Assembly: GCA_938009235.1 (NCBI GenBank)
Contig: CALLIK010000002.1
Location: 1-64,000, forward strand
Length of the DNA stretch: 64,000 nucleotides
Reading direction: 5' to 3'
Source of the DNA: an uncultured Caulobacterales bacterium
Lineage (GTDB): Bacteria > Pseudomonadota > Alphaproteobacteria > Caulobacterales > Maricaulaceae
Shown here: in pieces, positions 28,940 to 38,576 of the stretch
Numbering within the stretch: position 1 is the first letter of the stretch
Layout: the number at the start of each line of letters is the position of its first letter
Notes under the pieces: generated by a model
The model's database searches: none
What the model saw: only the letters and a program-made list of their open reading frames with translations
What the model was told of the DNA's origin: nothing
Program-made: the position numbers and the translations under genes

Positions 28940-30313
28940 TTAGCTATCATCATCGGCAAGCTTAGGGCCGCTCGATGCGCCGCCGCTGTCACCGCCGCGA
29001 AGGCCGTGAAGCGCTGCGGATTCAGCACGGGAGCTTGAATGTCCGCCGCGTGCCTGTTTGGCCCAGTCTGGCGGCTGTCCGCTTCCAGCGCTGGCTCCAT
29101 TGCCGCCGCCAGAAGGTCCACCCGGTCCAGTTTTGCTGATAGAGCCGCCCGTTCCCGTCACAGCGCCGCGCGCCCCGGAAACAGACTTAGCTTTGAGGGC
29201 CCCGCCAGCTTTGGCGATACTTCCTTTAGCTGCATTGGCAATTGAGCCTGCCCCGGCTTGGGCAACAGCAGACATCCCGGCAGCAGCGCCTTTAACGCCG
29301 CTTGCACCAGATGCCACTTTACCCATCGCGAAAGCCATCTTTGCACCGCCGGACAACGCAGCTCCAGATTTTACAGCGCCAACCGCTGCGCCCGTCGCAG
29401 CCTTACCTGCACCCATCGCACCAGCAGCTCCGACTGCACCGGCAGCGCCCACGGCAGCAGCCGCGCCCACTGCAGCGCCTGCACCAAGCTGAGGCGCGCC
29501 GCTGACAAGACCTGTCGCAATACCTGGACCGAAGAGACCCAATGCGAATAATGCGAGACTGGCAAGGATAACGCCGCCTGCATCCTCGAGCGAAACATTC
29601 CCTTCGAGACCGGCTGTCACTTCAGTAAAGAGCGTGGAACCAATCCCTATGATGATGGCAAGCACCATCATCTTGATGCCGGAGGAGACGATATTTCCAA
29701 GAACGCGCTCAGCCAAAAAGGACGTTCGGTTCCAGAGCGCAAAGGGAATAAGAATAAACCCCGCCAGCGTCGTGAGTTTAAATTCAATGATGGTGACGAA
29801 GAGCTGAATTGCCAAAAAGAAGAAGGCAAAAATCGTAATCAGCCACGCTAAAAACAAGACAAAGATAAGAACAATATTCACAAAAAAAGCGACCGGCCCG
29901 CTCAAGTCTTTGATCGTGTCCAGAATGGGGGACGCCGCATCAAACCCAGTAGCGGCAATAAAGCCTGGTCGTAAAAGATCTTCAGCGCGCAGACTTGTCC
30001 CCGTGGCTTGCAAACCCAAGCCAGCGAAACTGTCAAAGACAACATTCGACAGAAAGGCGAAGTTTCCAATGATGTAGGCAAAGACGCCTATGTAGATAAC
30101 CTTCTTCAAGAACTTCGCCATGATCATGCCGTCGGACGCCATCGCCCAGAACAGACCTGCCAGAACGAGGTCGATGACTATCAAGGTTGCCACGAGAAAA
30201 TCGACTTCGGATCCCAACAACCCAAATCCAGAGTCGATGTAGCGCGAAAAGGTCGACACAAAATTGTCGATGATCGACATGTCGGAAGGCGCGGCTTGCG
30301 CAATAGGCAACAT
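28940..30313 (-). CDS. trbL: TrbL/VirB6 conjugation membrane protein
   Basis: 457 residues from the ATG at 30313, which follows the trbJ stop by one base and has GGAGG just upstream (30319-30323). The frame is open further up but that overlaps trbJ. VirB6-type polytopic protein with about six helices and LTTLAGFILIPFALWNRTSF, a conserved TrbL segment. From about residue 300 on it is a low-complexity Ala/Gly tail ending in a hydrophilic Ser/Gly region. It helps pass DNA through the inner membrane. Confidence 0.94.
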   Translation of the reverse strand: MLPIAQAAPSDMSIIDNFVSTFSRYIDSGFGLLGSEVDFLVATLIVIDLVLAGLFWAMASDGMIMAKFLKKVIYIGVFAYIIGNFAFLSNVVFDSFAGLGLQATGTSLRAEDLLRPGFIAATGFDAASPILDTIKDLSGPVAFFVNIVLIFVLFLAWLITIFAFFFLAIQLFVTIIEFKLTTLAGFILIPFALWNRTSFLAERVLGNIVSSGIKMMVLAIIIGIGSTLFTEVTAGLEGNVSLEDAGGVILASLALFALGLFGPGIATGLVSGAPQLGAGAAVGAAAAVGAAGAVGAAGAMGAGKAATGAAVGAVKSGAALSGGAKMAFAMGKVASGASGVKGAAAGMSAVAQAGAGSIANAAKGSIAKAGGALKAKSVSGARGAVTGTGGSISKTGPGGPSGGGNGASAGSGQPPDWAKQARGGHSSSRAESAALHGLRGGDSGGASSGPKLADDDS

Positions 30314-30314
30314 A

Positions 30315-31013
30315 TTAGCCTCCCCGACCCATGAAGGATTCATGACGAGCGGCTCCGGCTTGTTCCTGATAAATGGCCCGCGAGCGCTCAATGGCGTGCG
30401 CGCGATATTGCGACGCCATCATTTCCTGCATTTGCATCGTTTGCTTGGCAGATAAGGCCGTGATCTGGTTTCCGGCCTGCATGGCAGACAGCTCACCAGC
30501 GGAGCTTTGGCTTGCGCCAATCAAACGATCTAAATTACGCGCATCAGCCTGCACGGCCTCGACAATCTGGGCCTGCATCACCACGCTATCGCGGTAAGCC
30601 TCGCGCGCCGCGTCCTGCTGAGCGTCCGCAATTTGAGCCTGCTCGGTGACCGACCAGTCCGCATAGGCATCGGGGAAATGGCTTTCAAAAGCCCGTTCAA
30701 TTTGATCTATGCGATAGGTCAGTGCCCGCGCCTCATTGGTCAGGCGCGTGATCTCATTGAGCGTCCGGTTCAATTCACCGGAGACATCAAACCCCTGGCT
30801 AACCAAGTGTTGAGCCTGATATCGTAAAGACTGTATCTGGTGTTGAACCTGCTGAAGCGTGCGGGTTGCCGTCAGAACATTTTGAACGAGGTTTGTCGGG
30901 TCAATGACAATACCGCCAATACCGAATATGGCATGGGCAGGCGTAGAAAAAGCGAGCGGCATAACAATGGCGGTTAGCAAGATGTGGCGAAGTGTTTTGA
31001 GAGTACGGCGCAT
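30315..31013 (-). CDS. trbJ: TrbJ/VirB5 conjugation protein
   Basis: 232 residues with a signal peptide (LLTAIVMPLAFSTPAHA) and a long alpha-helical body. VirB5-like minor pilus component. IFGIGGIVIDPTNLVQNVLT after the signal is typical of TrbJ. Its ATG overlaps the trbE stop by one base. The usual small trbK lipoprotein gene, which gives entry exclusion and often follows trbJ, is missing: only one base separates trbJ from trbL. Confidence 0.94.
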   Translation of the reverse strand: MRRTLKTLRHILLTAIVMPLAFSTPAHAIFGIGGIVIDPTNLVQNVLTATRTLQQVQHQIQSLRYQAQHLVSQGFDVSGELNRTLNEITRLTNEARALTYRIDQIERAFESHFPDAYADWSVTEQAQIADAQQDAAREAYRDSVVMQAQIVEAVQADARNLDRLIGASQSSAGELSAMQAGNQITALSAKQTMQMQEMMASQYRAHAIERSRAIYQEQAGAARHESFMGRGG

Positions 31014-33505
31014 TAGAAGGCTCCTTTCGGGAGAGAAGGGGATGAAGTTGAAACAAGGTCTGGTTCGGAAAAGAGACAGAGCACCGGATCGGAAATGAGA
31101 TCAGCGGCCCAGCCGAGCCCTGAGCGGACGAGCCACACAGACGCAAAATCTTCAGACGAATACTCCGCAGACAGCTCAGACGCGGCTTGCAAATCTTCCG
31201 GAGATGAAGCGCCGCAAATAGCGAGCGAGACAGGGCCAAGGGTTAAATCAAAGACGCGGTTCCCTGCACGGCTTTGGAAATAATAATCCTGCTTCGGCGT
31301 TGCGAAACTGATCAATTGGATCTGCGTCTCGTTCAGACCGAACCGCAGATAGGCTTCCGCTTGTTGCGGTTCAGAGGCCCGCGCGTTCGGCAGAAATATC
31401 CGGGAGGGGCAGCTTTCAATCAATGCAGGCGCGATGGGAGAGCTGACAATATCCGAAAGGGATTGTGTTGCGAAGATCACGGATACATTCTTCTTCCGAA
31501 GCACCTTCAACCATTCCCGAATCCGCTCTGCAAAAATAGGGTCGTCCAGAAAGACCCAGGCCTCATCCAAGACCAGCAACGTGGGCCGCCCATCAAAGCG
31601 CGCTTCCAACCGATGAAACAGATAAGTGAGTACCGGCAAAACCAACGCCTTGGTATGCATCAACTCTTCCATCTCAAAACATTGCCAATCAGATCCAGAT
31701 AGACCGTCTGTGTCCGCATCCAAGACGGAGCCATGTGCGCCTTCTAAAGTGAAAGGCTGAAGAGCTTGCCGAATTTTGGAGGACTGCAAAAGCGCCGTTA
31801 ACCCCGTCAACGTTCGCTCTTCAACAGGGGCGCTCGCAAGCGATGAAAGAGCGGTCCAGACAATGTCTTTTAGCTCAGGCGTGATTTCCAAACCTTCATG
31901 CCGCAAAAGATCCAACACCCAACCTTCCGCCCAGGAAAGCTCTGCCGCGTCACTAATATTACGAAGGGGCTGAAAACAAAGGCCGCCTGCGCCGCCCAGC
32001 TCATAATGCTCGCCTTCCATCCCGAGCGTAGCCACTTTGGCGCTGCGCCCTTTGTCAAAAAGGAAAACTTGTGCGTCGCCATAGCGTCGAAACTGCAAGG
32101 CCAATAAACAAAGTAAAACAGATTTACCCGCACCTGTTGGTCCAATGATCAATGTGTGGCCGACATCACCTTGATGGGTCACCAACCGAAAAGGCGTATG
32201 TCCTTGTGTGGTCGCATGCAGGAGCGGTGGACCGTTCAAATGTGAGTTGCGCTCTGGTCCTGCCCAGATAGCTGAAAGCGGCATCATATGCGCTAAGTTC
32301 AACGTATGAATGATGGGCTGCCGGACATTTGCGTAAGCATGTCCTGGCAAAGACCCCAGCCAGGCTTCGACCGCATTCACAGTCTCTCGCATCGTCACGA
32401 ACCCTTGACCATTTACGACCTGCTCAATCGCTTTGATCTGGCTATCGGCAATGCTGGCATCGACGCTGCACACAACAAGTGTCTGGGTCACATAGCCAAA
32501 GCCAACATGATCTTGTCCCAGAAGCTGAAGGGCCATATCCGCATCAGCCGATTGATTATCTGCATCTGTATCGACCAGCGCTGACGCTTCATTGGTCATC
32601 ACTTCCTTCAGGACGGCCATGACACTCTTGCGCTTGGCAAACCATTGGCGGCGATATTGACCGAGAACCTTGGTCGCGCCTGGCTTGTCCATCGGTAGGA
32701 AACGGGTCATCCAGCGATAGGGAAACCCTAGCGCGTTTAAACCGTCCAAAAGACCAGGCTCTGTGGCGCTTGGAAAGCCCATAATCGTCAGGCTGCGAAT
32801 GTGCTGCCCGCCAAGACGCGGCTCTAACCCTCCAACAAAATCGACCCCGCCTAAGACGGCATCCAAATGTATTGGAATATCTGGCACGCGGACAGGCTGC
32901 CGCTCTCCAGGCGCAAGGCAGGATTGTAGATAGGTCAACGTTTCTGCATCGTTTAGAAAAGCGGCTTCGGGAAAGACCGAGGCCAGCATATCGGCAGCCG
33001 CATCTGTGTGTTTGATAAAGGCCTGCAGCGTATCGCGTGCCGCATCTCGCAACGGAGCTGTTTCCCCATCTCCTTGCGTAGCCTCCACGAATATACCAGC
33101 CAGCTTTGCGGCTTTATCCGCAGGCGGGAGAAAGCTGAGCGTTAGGTGGTAATCACTCTCGAAAAGCGAGCCGACCTCATTATGCAAACCTCGACGCTCT
33201 TCATCAATCAACCAGGCTAATGGATCTCTAAACTCACTCGAGACGTAAGTGTCAGCGGCGCGGCGCGTGGCTTCAAAATGCAAAGCCCAACCCGAGCCAA
33301 ACCGGCGCAACGCATTATTGACGCGAGCACAGGCGGCAACAAGTTCTTGCGGAGATGAGCTCTCCAAATCCGGCCCCCTAAACCGAAGGCTACGTTGAAA
33401 GCTTCCATCCTTATTCAGGACAATACCCGGTGCTATGAGAGCGGCCCAAGGGAGATGGTCCGCCAGTAAAGAGGGGCGTGATTTATATTCTTTGAGATTG
33501 ATCAT
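31013..33505 (-). CDS. trbE: TrbE/VirB4 conjugation ATPase
   Basis: 830 residues. The largest ATPase of the channel, which powers pilus and channel assembly from the inner membrane. Walker A is IIGPTGAGKSVLL, Walker B TLLVLDEAWVFLDD, followed by FATQSLSDI. The N-terminal CagE/TrbE domain starts LKEYKSRPSLLADHLPWAAL. It overlaps trbD by four bases. Confidence 0.96.
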   Translation of the reverse strand: MINLKEYKSRPSLLADHLPWAALIAPGIVLNKDGSFQRSLRFRGPDLESSSPQELVAACARVNNALRRFGSGWALHFEATRRAADTYVSSEFRDPLAWLIDEERRGLHNEVGSLFESDYHLTLSFLPPADKAAKLAGIFVEATQGDGETAPLRDAARDTLQAFIKHTDAAADMLASVFPEAAFLNDAETLTYLQSCLAPGERQPVRVPDIPIHLDAVLGGVDFVGGLEPRLGGQHIRSLTIMGFPSATEPGLLDGLNALGFPYRWMTRFLPMDKPGATKVLGQYRRQWFAKRKSVMAVLKEVMTNEASALVDTDADNQSADADMALQLLGQDHVGFGYVTQTLVVCSVDASIADSQIKAIEQVVNGQGFVTMRETVNAVEAWLGSLPGHAYANVRQPIIHTLNLAHMMPLSAIWAGPERNSHLNGPPLLHATTQGHTPFRLVTHQGDVGHTLIIGPTGAGKSVLLCLLALQFRRYGDAQVFLFDKGRSAKVATLGMEGEHYELGGAGGLCFQPLRNISDAAELSWAEGWVLDLLRHEGLEITPELKDIVWTALSSLASAPVEERTLTGLTALLQSSKIRQALQPFTLEGAHGSVLDADTDGLSGSDWQCFEMEELMHTKALVLPVLTYLFHRLEARFDGRPTLLVLDEAWVFLDDPIFAERIREWLKVLRKKNVSVIFATQSLSDIVSSPIAPALIESCPSRIFLPNARASEPQQAEAYLRFGLNETQIQLISFATPKQDYYFQSRAGNRVFDLTLGPVSLAICGASSPEDLQAASELSAEYSSEDFASVWLVRSGLGWAADLISDPVLCLFSEPDLVSTSSPSLPKGAF

Positions 33506-33768
33506 GCGAGATAGCCTTTCTGGCGAAGGTGGCGGCGCAGCACGTCAAGGAAGAGGGGATCGCGTTTGGCCATGACCACACAGCTTGTTTGACCAAGAAC
33601 CCAAACCGCCACGCCAACAGGCCAGAGCTGAAGCCCTAGACCTAAGGCGGCGGCTAATGTCCCATTGAGGATGGTGGCCGCGCGCGGCGCACCCGCCATC
33701 ATGATGGGCTGGGTCACCGAGCGGTGAACGGGGATCACGTAACCTTCGATATGCTGCGCCGCGCTCAT
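33502..33768 (-). CDS. trbD: TrbD/VirB3 conjugation protein
   Basis: 88 residues. GYVIPVHRSVTQPIMMAGAP opens the VirB3-like family, with two helices close together (about 28-60) and FLDVLRRHLRQKGYL at the end. A small inner-membrane protein that works with VirB4. It is overlapped at both ends by its neighbours (TAATG with trbC, ATGA with trbE), so the genes are translationally coupled. Confidence 0.94.
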   Translation of the reverse strand: MSAAQHIEGYVIPVHRSVTQPIMMAGAPRAATILNGTLAAALGLGLQLWPVGVAVWVLGQTSCVVMAKRDPLFLDVLRRHLRQKGYLA

Positions 33769-34100
33769 TAAAGCGTTGCCCCGCCGCCAAAGCTGAAGAA
33801 GGACAAGAAGAAGCTTGTTGCCGTGAAGGCGATGGACAAGCCAAAGACGATCTGGATCAACTTACGAAAGCCGCCGCCCGTATCGCCAAAGGCGAGACCA
33901 AGACCAGCCATGATGATAGCTATAGTTCCGACAATTTTTGCAATCGGTCCCTCGACAGATGAGAGAATTTGCGTGAGCGGGCCTTCCCACGGCATACCAG
34001 AACCGGCTGCATAGGCGGGAGCCGCAAGGCAGAGAAGTGATAGGCCAAGGCCAAGTGTGAGGGCCGCCCGTGATTGGGCATGCGTAGAGAACAGGGTCAT
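33768..34100 (-). CDS. trbC: TrbC/VirB2 pilin
   Basis: 110 residues. Major conjugative pilus subunit: a long signal peptide ending in CLAAPAYA, then two hydrophobic helices (IVGTIAIIMAGLGLAFG and IVFGLSIAFTATSFFLSFF) separated by a short basic loop. The ATG at 34100 has GGAG upstream; the frame extends 14 codons further. TrbC of RP4 is cyclised by the TraF peptidase, and a TraF gene is present at 40735-41277. Confidence 0.92.
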   Translation of the reverse strand: MTLFSTHAQSRAALTLGLGLSLLCLAAPAYAAGSGMPWEGPLTQILSSVEGPIAKIVGTIAIIMAGLGLAFGDTGGGFRKLIQIVFGLSIAFTATSFFLSFFSFGGGATL

Positions 34101-34167
34101 AAAGACACTCCATAAAGATTGAGGTTTTGAAAGAGGCTGCACACAGCGCGTGCAGCGAGATTAGACC

Positions 34168-35124
34168 TTAGGGAGGGACAACAGGCTCAAGCCGGTAATC
34201 TCCATTTTGGTCACTTGAGAGAACGCGAAGGATATCCTTGATCCGGCGAACACCGTTTCGGTTCTCGATCCCGACGACGATATCAACCGCCGTAGAAATT
34301 AGTTTGCGCGGCACATTCGCCGCGACTTCGCCCACCAGTTGCTCTAACCGGTCCAGTCCATCGGCGGCGCTATTGGCGTGAACCGTCGCGATGCCGCCTG
34401 GATGACCAGTCGACCACGCCTTCAAAAGATCAAGAGCTTCTCCGCCCCGCACTTCCCCTACGATAATACGGTCTGGACGAAGGCGAAGGGTGGAGCGAAC
34501 AAGCTCAGCCATTTTGACCATTGGTTGGGTACGAAGTGCGACGCAGTCTTTAGCCGCGCAACGAAGTTCTCTTGTATCCTCAAGGATGAGAACACGGTCT
34601 CCAGATTGGGCCACAACCGCAAGGCAGGCATTAGCTAAAGTCGTTTTCCCAGAGCCTGTACCGCCAACAATGAGAATGTTCTTTCGCGTCTTAATCGCGC
34701 GTTCTAATTCAACAGCATTATTTGAAGTAATCGTTCCAGCCTCCACATACTCGTCCAAAGTAAAAACAGAAGCAGCATGATTTCGGATAGCAAAAGATGG
34801 GGCCGTCACAACAGGCGGAAGAAGACCTTCAAAGCGTTGACCGCCAATAGGCAATTCAGCACTTACAATGGGCTGCTCTCGCGTCACATCAAAACCGGAT
34901 AGGCTCGCAACAAGCCTAACAATTCGATCTGCCTGATCGGGCGCAACGATATCACCAACGCAGCGGCGTCCCTCGCCTGCCCGTTCGACCCAAAGCGATC
35001 CGTCCGGGTTTTGCATAATTTCGACAACGGAAGGATCGGAGAGCGCCTTGCAAATGACTGTGCCAAATGCCGTGCGCAACATTGCATCCGTTCGGGACCG
35101 GCTTTCGGAAATTGGATTACTCAT
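34168..35124 (-). CDS. trbB: TrbB/VirB11 conjugation ATPase
   Basis: 318 residues from the ATG that overlaps the upstream gene by eight bases. Hexameric VirB11-type ATPase. Walker A is IVGGTGSGKTTLA, and the Asp box LILEDTRELRC, the motif RPDRIIVGEVRGGEAL and the His box TGHPGGIATVHANSA are all present. First gene of the trb operon proper. Confidence 0.96.
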   Translation of the reverse strand: MSNPISESRSRTDAMLRTAFGTVICKALSDPSVVEIMQNPDGSLWVERAGEGRRCVGDIVAPDQADRIVRLVASLSGFDVTREQPIVSAELPIGGQRFEGLLPPVVTAPSFAIRNHAASVFTLDEYVEAGTITSNNAVELERAIKTRKNILIVGGTGSGKTTLANACLAVVAQSGDRVLILEDTRELRCAAKDCVALRTQPMVKMAELVRSTLRLRPDRIIVGEVRGGEALDLLKAWSTGHPGGIATVHANSAADGLDRLEQLVGEVAANVPRKLISTAVDIVVGIENRNGVRRIKDILRVLSSDQNGDYRLEPVVPP

Positions 35125-35620
35125 TCGCAGTCTCCTCTTTCGCAGGCCTGGCCGGAGCGGGCTTATGCAAGAGCTCCAATTCTTCATGGGTGAAAAACTG
35201 GCTCTCACCTGTCACGAGGTCTTCTAACGGGCCTAGAAACCCACCTGAGCTTTCTGCCAAAAGCTGGCGAAGCATTTCACGGTACAATTCGTATCGGCGC
35301 GCACCGTCGATCTTAGCAGCGGGTTTTTCTTCATCCGGCAATGGCGGAATGGTCGTGAGAATATGCCTGACGAGTAGTCCGTGGGATTCCAGCATAACAA
35401 CCTGCCGGTCCGCCATGCGATCTTGATTTCTAAGCATCCCATCTAGACGTCTAATAAGCGCAGCAATCTGATTATCAGTCCGTTCTTTTGACAGCCAATG
35501 ATCAAGTGCGTCATTCACTGTCTTGGATATCGTTAAGCCGGGGCGATCTACAGCCAACCGAAGTTTTCTGTAAACAAGGTCATCAACATACCCTCGGACC
35601 ATATTTTTGTTCGTTGTCAT
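35117..35620 (-). CDS. CopG-like protein of the conjugation operon
   Basis: 167 residues. The N-terminal part (NMVRGYVDDLVYRKLRLAVD) looks like a ribbon-helix-helix strand and helix; the remainder is charged and helical. Proteins annotated as CopG-family regulators occur at this position, between traG and trbB, in many related elements. It may control the trb operon or act as a transfer accessory protein. It follows traG by two bases. Confidence 0.75.
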   Translation of the reverse strand: MTTNKNMVRGYVDDLVYRKLRLAVDRPGLTISKTVNDALDHWLSKERTDNQIAALIRRLDGMLRNQDRMADRQVVMLESHGLLVRHILTTIPPLPDEEKPAAKIDGARRYELYREMLRQLLAESSGGFLGPLEDLVTGESQFFTHEELELLHKPAPARPAKEETANE

Positions 35621-35622
35621 TT

Positions 35623-37698
35623 TTATAATTCCGATACGTCTAAATCTGGCGACTTCGATGTCTGGTTAATTTGGTTCAGGCCAAAAGTTCCCCTCGCGGC
35701 ATCTGGGATTGAAGGCTCATCTGCCTGCTGGCCCTGTTCCGGCTCCTGCACATAATTTTCGGGCGGATGGTTTTGGAGTTTTGATTCATCGCTGCCCAAT
35801 GGCGGCGTTTGTTCTTTTCCCCCATCACCTGATTTCAAACTTTTCGGTTTGATCCGCCGGTCCGGGTCGGACGCGTCAAAAAGGGTTTGATTAAGCTGGG
35901 CTGTCTGTTGACCCCAGTCATCCGAACGCGGGCGGGGAGCATCGCGATAAGGGTGACTAGGGCCATTCAAGGTGGGTGGAGGGCTCACCCTTCCCTTGAA
36001 ATTCTGATCGGCATAATACCGAATTTTCTTCGCGCGAATGGGCGCTGTTCCAGAAATTAGAACGACTTCCTCATCTGCAGGCAATTGCATGACCTCGCCT
36101 GGCGTTAAGAGTTGACGGGCCGTTTCCTGACGCGAGACCATCACATGACTGAGCCACGGCGCGAGACGGTGTCCCGCGTAATTGCGCATGGCCCGCATCT
36201 CGGTTGTCGCGCCCAGCGCATCACTGATCCGTTTGGCTGTCCGCTCATCATTCGTGGCGAATGCTACGCGCACATGGCAATTATCCAGAATGGAATTGTT
36301 AGGCCCGTAAGCCTTCTCAATCTGGTTCAAAGACTGCGCAATAAGGAACGCGCGCAAGCCATAACCCGCCATAAAAGCCAAAGCGCTTTCGAAGAAGTCC
36401 AAGCGTCCTAGCGCAGGAAACTCATCGAGCATAAGCAGAACTTGCCGCCGCGCATTTCCGTCAATTTCGCCGTCCAGTTTTTCAGTTAGGCGTCTGCCTA
36501 TCTGATTTAAAATAAGACGCATCAGAGGCTTCGTGCGGGAGATATCTGAAGGTGGAACAACCAAGTAGAGCGAGATCGGTTTCTCGGCATTGATAAGATC
36601 ATCAATTCGCCAATCACATTTTGAAGTCACCTCGGCCACGGTCGGGTCACGATACAATCCAAGGAAGCTCATCGCCGTCGAAAGCACGCCTGAGCGTTCG
36701 TTCTCAGACTTATTGAGGAGTTCTCGTGCCGCCTGCGCGACAACGGGATGAACTGATGCCGCTTCGGCACTTTCGCCATCGCTGCTCTTGGTGACTGCAT
36801 CCCCGCAGCCGAGGTGATTAGTGGCCATCATAATCCGCAGCGTCTGTTCAAAACTGCGCGCAGGATCAGAGAGGAAAACGGCGACGCGAGACAGCGTCTT
36901 TTCGGGATCAGTGTAGAGGACATGCAAGATTGCGCCGACAAGCAAAGCATGGCCTGTTTTCTCCCAATGGGTTCTTCGCTCGAGCGCGCCTTCCGGATCC
37001 ACAAGGATATCAGCAATATTCTGAACGTCCCGAACTTCATTCCGGCCTTTCCGGACTTCAAGCAGCGGATTGTATTTCGCCGATGCAGGGTTGGTCGGAT
37101 CGAATAGGAGGCAATGTGAGAAACTTGAACGCCAACCTGATGTCAGTGTCCAATTCTCACCTTTGATATCGTGAATAACCGCAGAGTGAGGCCAAGACAA
37201 AAGTGTTGGGATAACGAGGCCTACACCTTTGCCAGAGCGTGTCGGCGCAAAGGTCATCACATGTTCTGGGCCGTCATGCCGGATATAGTTATCTTCGGTG
37301 CGCCCAATGAAAACACCTTTGGGCTCAAACAGACCTTCTGCTTTCAGGTCCTTATCCGTTGCCCATTTTGACGACCCAAATGTGGTAAGACGTTTAGCCT
37401 GGCGGCCCCGCCAAACAGATCCCACGACGGAAACAACCACACCTGAAAAAGCAGACCCGATAGCCATCCATCCGCCTTTGGCAAACACGTCAGGCGCATA
37501 AGGCTCAAATGCGTACCACCACTCAAACAACCGCCAAGGATAATAGACAGGGATATCCTTCATAATGAACCAAGGCTGCCCCAGATAGGGATCATAGCTT
37601 AGTTCAGTCGCCACCCATTGGGTCGCAGACCAGACACCGCCGCCAATCGTCGTGAAGACGAGTGCGACTTGACCTGTGAGTATGGATTGCGGTGACAC
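35623..37698 (-). CDS. traG: TraG/VirD4 type IV coupling protein
   Basis: 691 residues. Membrane-bound ATPase that brings the relaxase-DNA complex to the channel. Two N-terminal helices (about 10-30 and 75-93), Walker A in APTRSGKGVGLVIPTLLSW, Walker B VLLMLDEFPALGR, and FLIAQSLNQIEKAYG are diagnostic. The last 100 residues are hydrophilic and Pro/Gln-rich. The 130 bases upstream may hold the operon promoter. Confidence 0.95.
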   Translation of the reverse strand: MSPQSILTGQVALVFTTIGGGVWSATQWVATELSYDPYLGQPWFIMKDIPVYYPWRLFEWWYAFEPYAPDVFAKGGWMAIGSAFSGVVVSVVGSVWRGRQAKRLTTFGSSKWATDKDLKAEGLFEPKGVFIGRTEDNYIRHDGPEHVMTFAPTRSGKGVGLVIPTLLSWPHSAVIHDIKGENWTLTSGWRSSFSHCLLFDPTNPASAKYNPLLEVRKGRNEVRDVQNIADILVDPEGALERRTHWEKTGHALLVGAILHVLYTDPEKTLSRVAVFLSDPARSFEQTLRIMMATNHLGCGDAVTKSSDGESAEAASVHPVVAQAARELLNKSENERSGVLSTAMSFLGLYRDPTVAEVTSKCDWRIDDLINAEKPISLYLVVPPSDISRTKPLMRLILNQIGRRLTEKLDGEIDGNARRQVLLMLDEFPALGRLDFFESALAFMAGYGLRAFLIAQSLNQIEKAYGPNNSILDNCHVRVAFATNDERTAKRISDALGATTEMRAMRNYAGHRLAPWLSHVMVSRQETARQLLTPGEVMQLPADEEVVLISGTAPIRAKKIRYYADQNFKGRVSPPPTLNGPSHPYRDAPRPRSDDWGQQTAQLNQTLFDASDPDRRIKPKSLKSGDGGKEQTPPLGSDESKLQNHPPENYVQEPEQGQQADEPSIPDAARGTFGLNQINQTSKSPDLDVSEL

Positions 37699-37829
37699 GT
37701 ATAAGCCTCGTTTGAAGTTCGAGACATAAGGTCAGGGGAAAAGTGAAATTTGGCTATTCAGTCGGTTGCTGTCGATTCACATACGCTGGAGATTATAAGA
37801 GGTAGGTTGAGGGTCAGATGTTTGAAGTT

Positions 37830-38465
37830 TCAAAATTCAGGAAACAAAACATCACAATTTGCTCTTAGGCTATAGGGCTCGCCTTCCCCAAAAATGAGAT
37901 GATCAAATAAAACAATTTTCATGAGGCTCAACGCCGTATCGAGTCTCTCCGTAAGTAAGATATCTTCCTGACTGGGTCTTGGGTCACCGCTTGGGTGGTT
38001 ATGTGCAATCATCACCGAAGACGCATCGACAAGAAGAGCACGCCTCACAATTTCGCGTAGGTAAATGGGTGCGCGGTCGATACTGCCAACCCAAAGATCC
38101 TCTTCAATGAATCTATATTTCGAGTCGAGGTAGATGACAGCTAACGCTTCATTTCGCCGCCCGTTTAAGAGCGCAGCAAAATGCGCCTGCGCCGCTTCCA
38201 AGGTCACGACATAGCTAGATGCATTTGCAATGACTTCTCGAGTCATAGACGTCACGACATTGGGAATGGCTAGAAGTAAGTTCGTTGCCTCGGGCCCGAT
38301 TATTTTCTCGAGGTCATGTCGGTCAGCGCGCGTCGCATGTTGAAAGCTGTGAAATTTCTCAAGGACATCCATAGCCGCTTGGTGAGGCTTTGGGCTGACC
38401 GACTGAAACAAGGTTGCAAGAACTGATCGATCAAAGCTTTGAAGCTTTTCCCTATGTTCAATCAT
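37830..38465 (-). CDS. radC: RadC-like JAB-domain protein
   Basis: 211 residues from the inner ATG (MIEHREKL). The RadC C-terminal domain carries the JAMM metal motif: HNHPSGDPRPSQED with a preceding glutamate region. The name radC is historical; a role in DNA repair is not proven, and such genes are frequent on mobile elements. It lies between traG and the relaxase on the same strand. Confidence 0.9.
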   Translation of the reverse strand: MIEHREKLQSFDRSVLATLFQSVSPKPHQAAMDVLEKFHSFQHATRADRHDLEKIIGPEATNLLLAIPNVVTSMTREVIANASSYVVTLEAAQAHFAALLNGRRNEALAVIYLDSKYRFIEEDLWVGSIDRAPIYLREIVRRALLVDASSVMIAHNHPSGDPRPSQEDILLTERLDTALSLMKIVLFDHLIFGEGEPYSLRANCDVLFPEF

Positions 38466-38576
38466 CCAACACCCCAAACGCCATACAATCTGCACTATAT
38501 GCAAATATACGCGGCTGGGTAGCATGAATGCTGTTCACACTTAGGAGGTATTGAGACACCTGAATTTCGACATATG

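Noticed and set aside
29058-29492. 144-codon Ala/Pro-rich plus-strand frame
   Set aside because: Antisense of the Ala/Gly-rich tail of trbL, where GC-rich low-complexity DNA keeps all frames open.
31274-31702. 142-codon plus-strand frame inside trbE
   Set aside because: Antisense to the Walker B region of a well-conserved ATPase.
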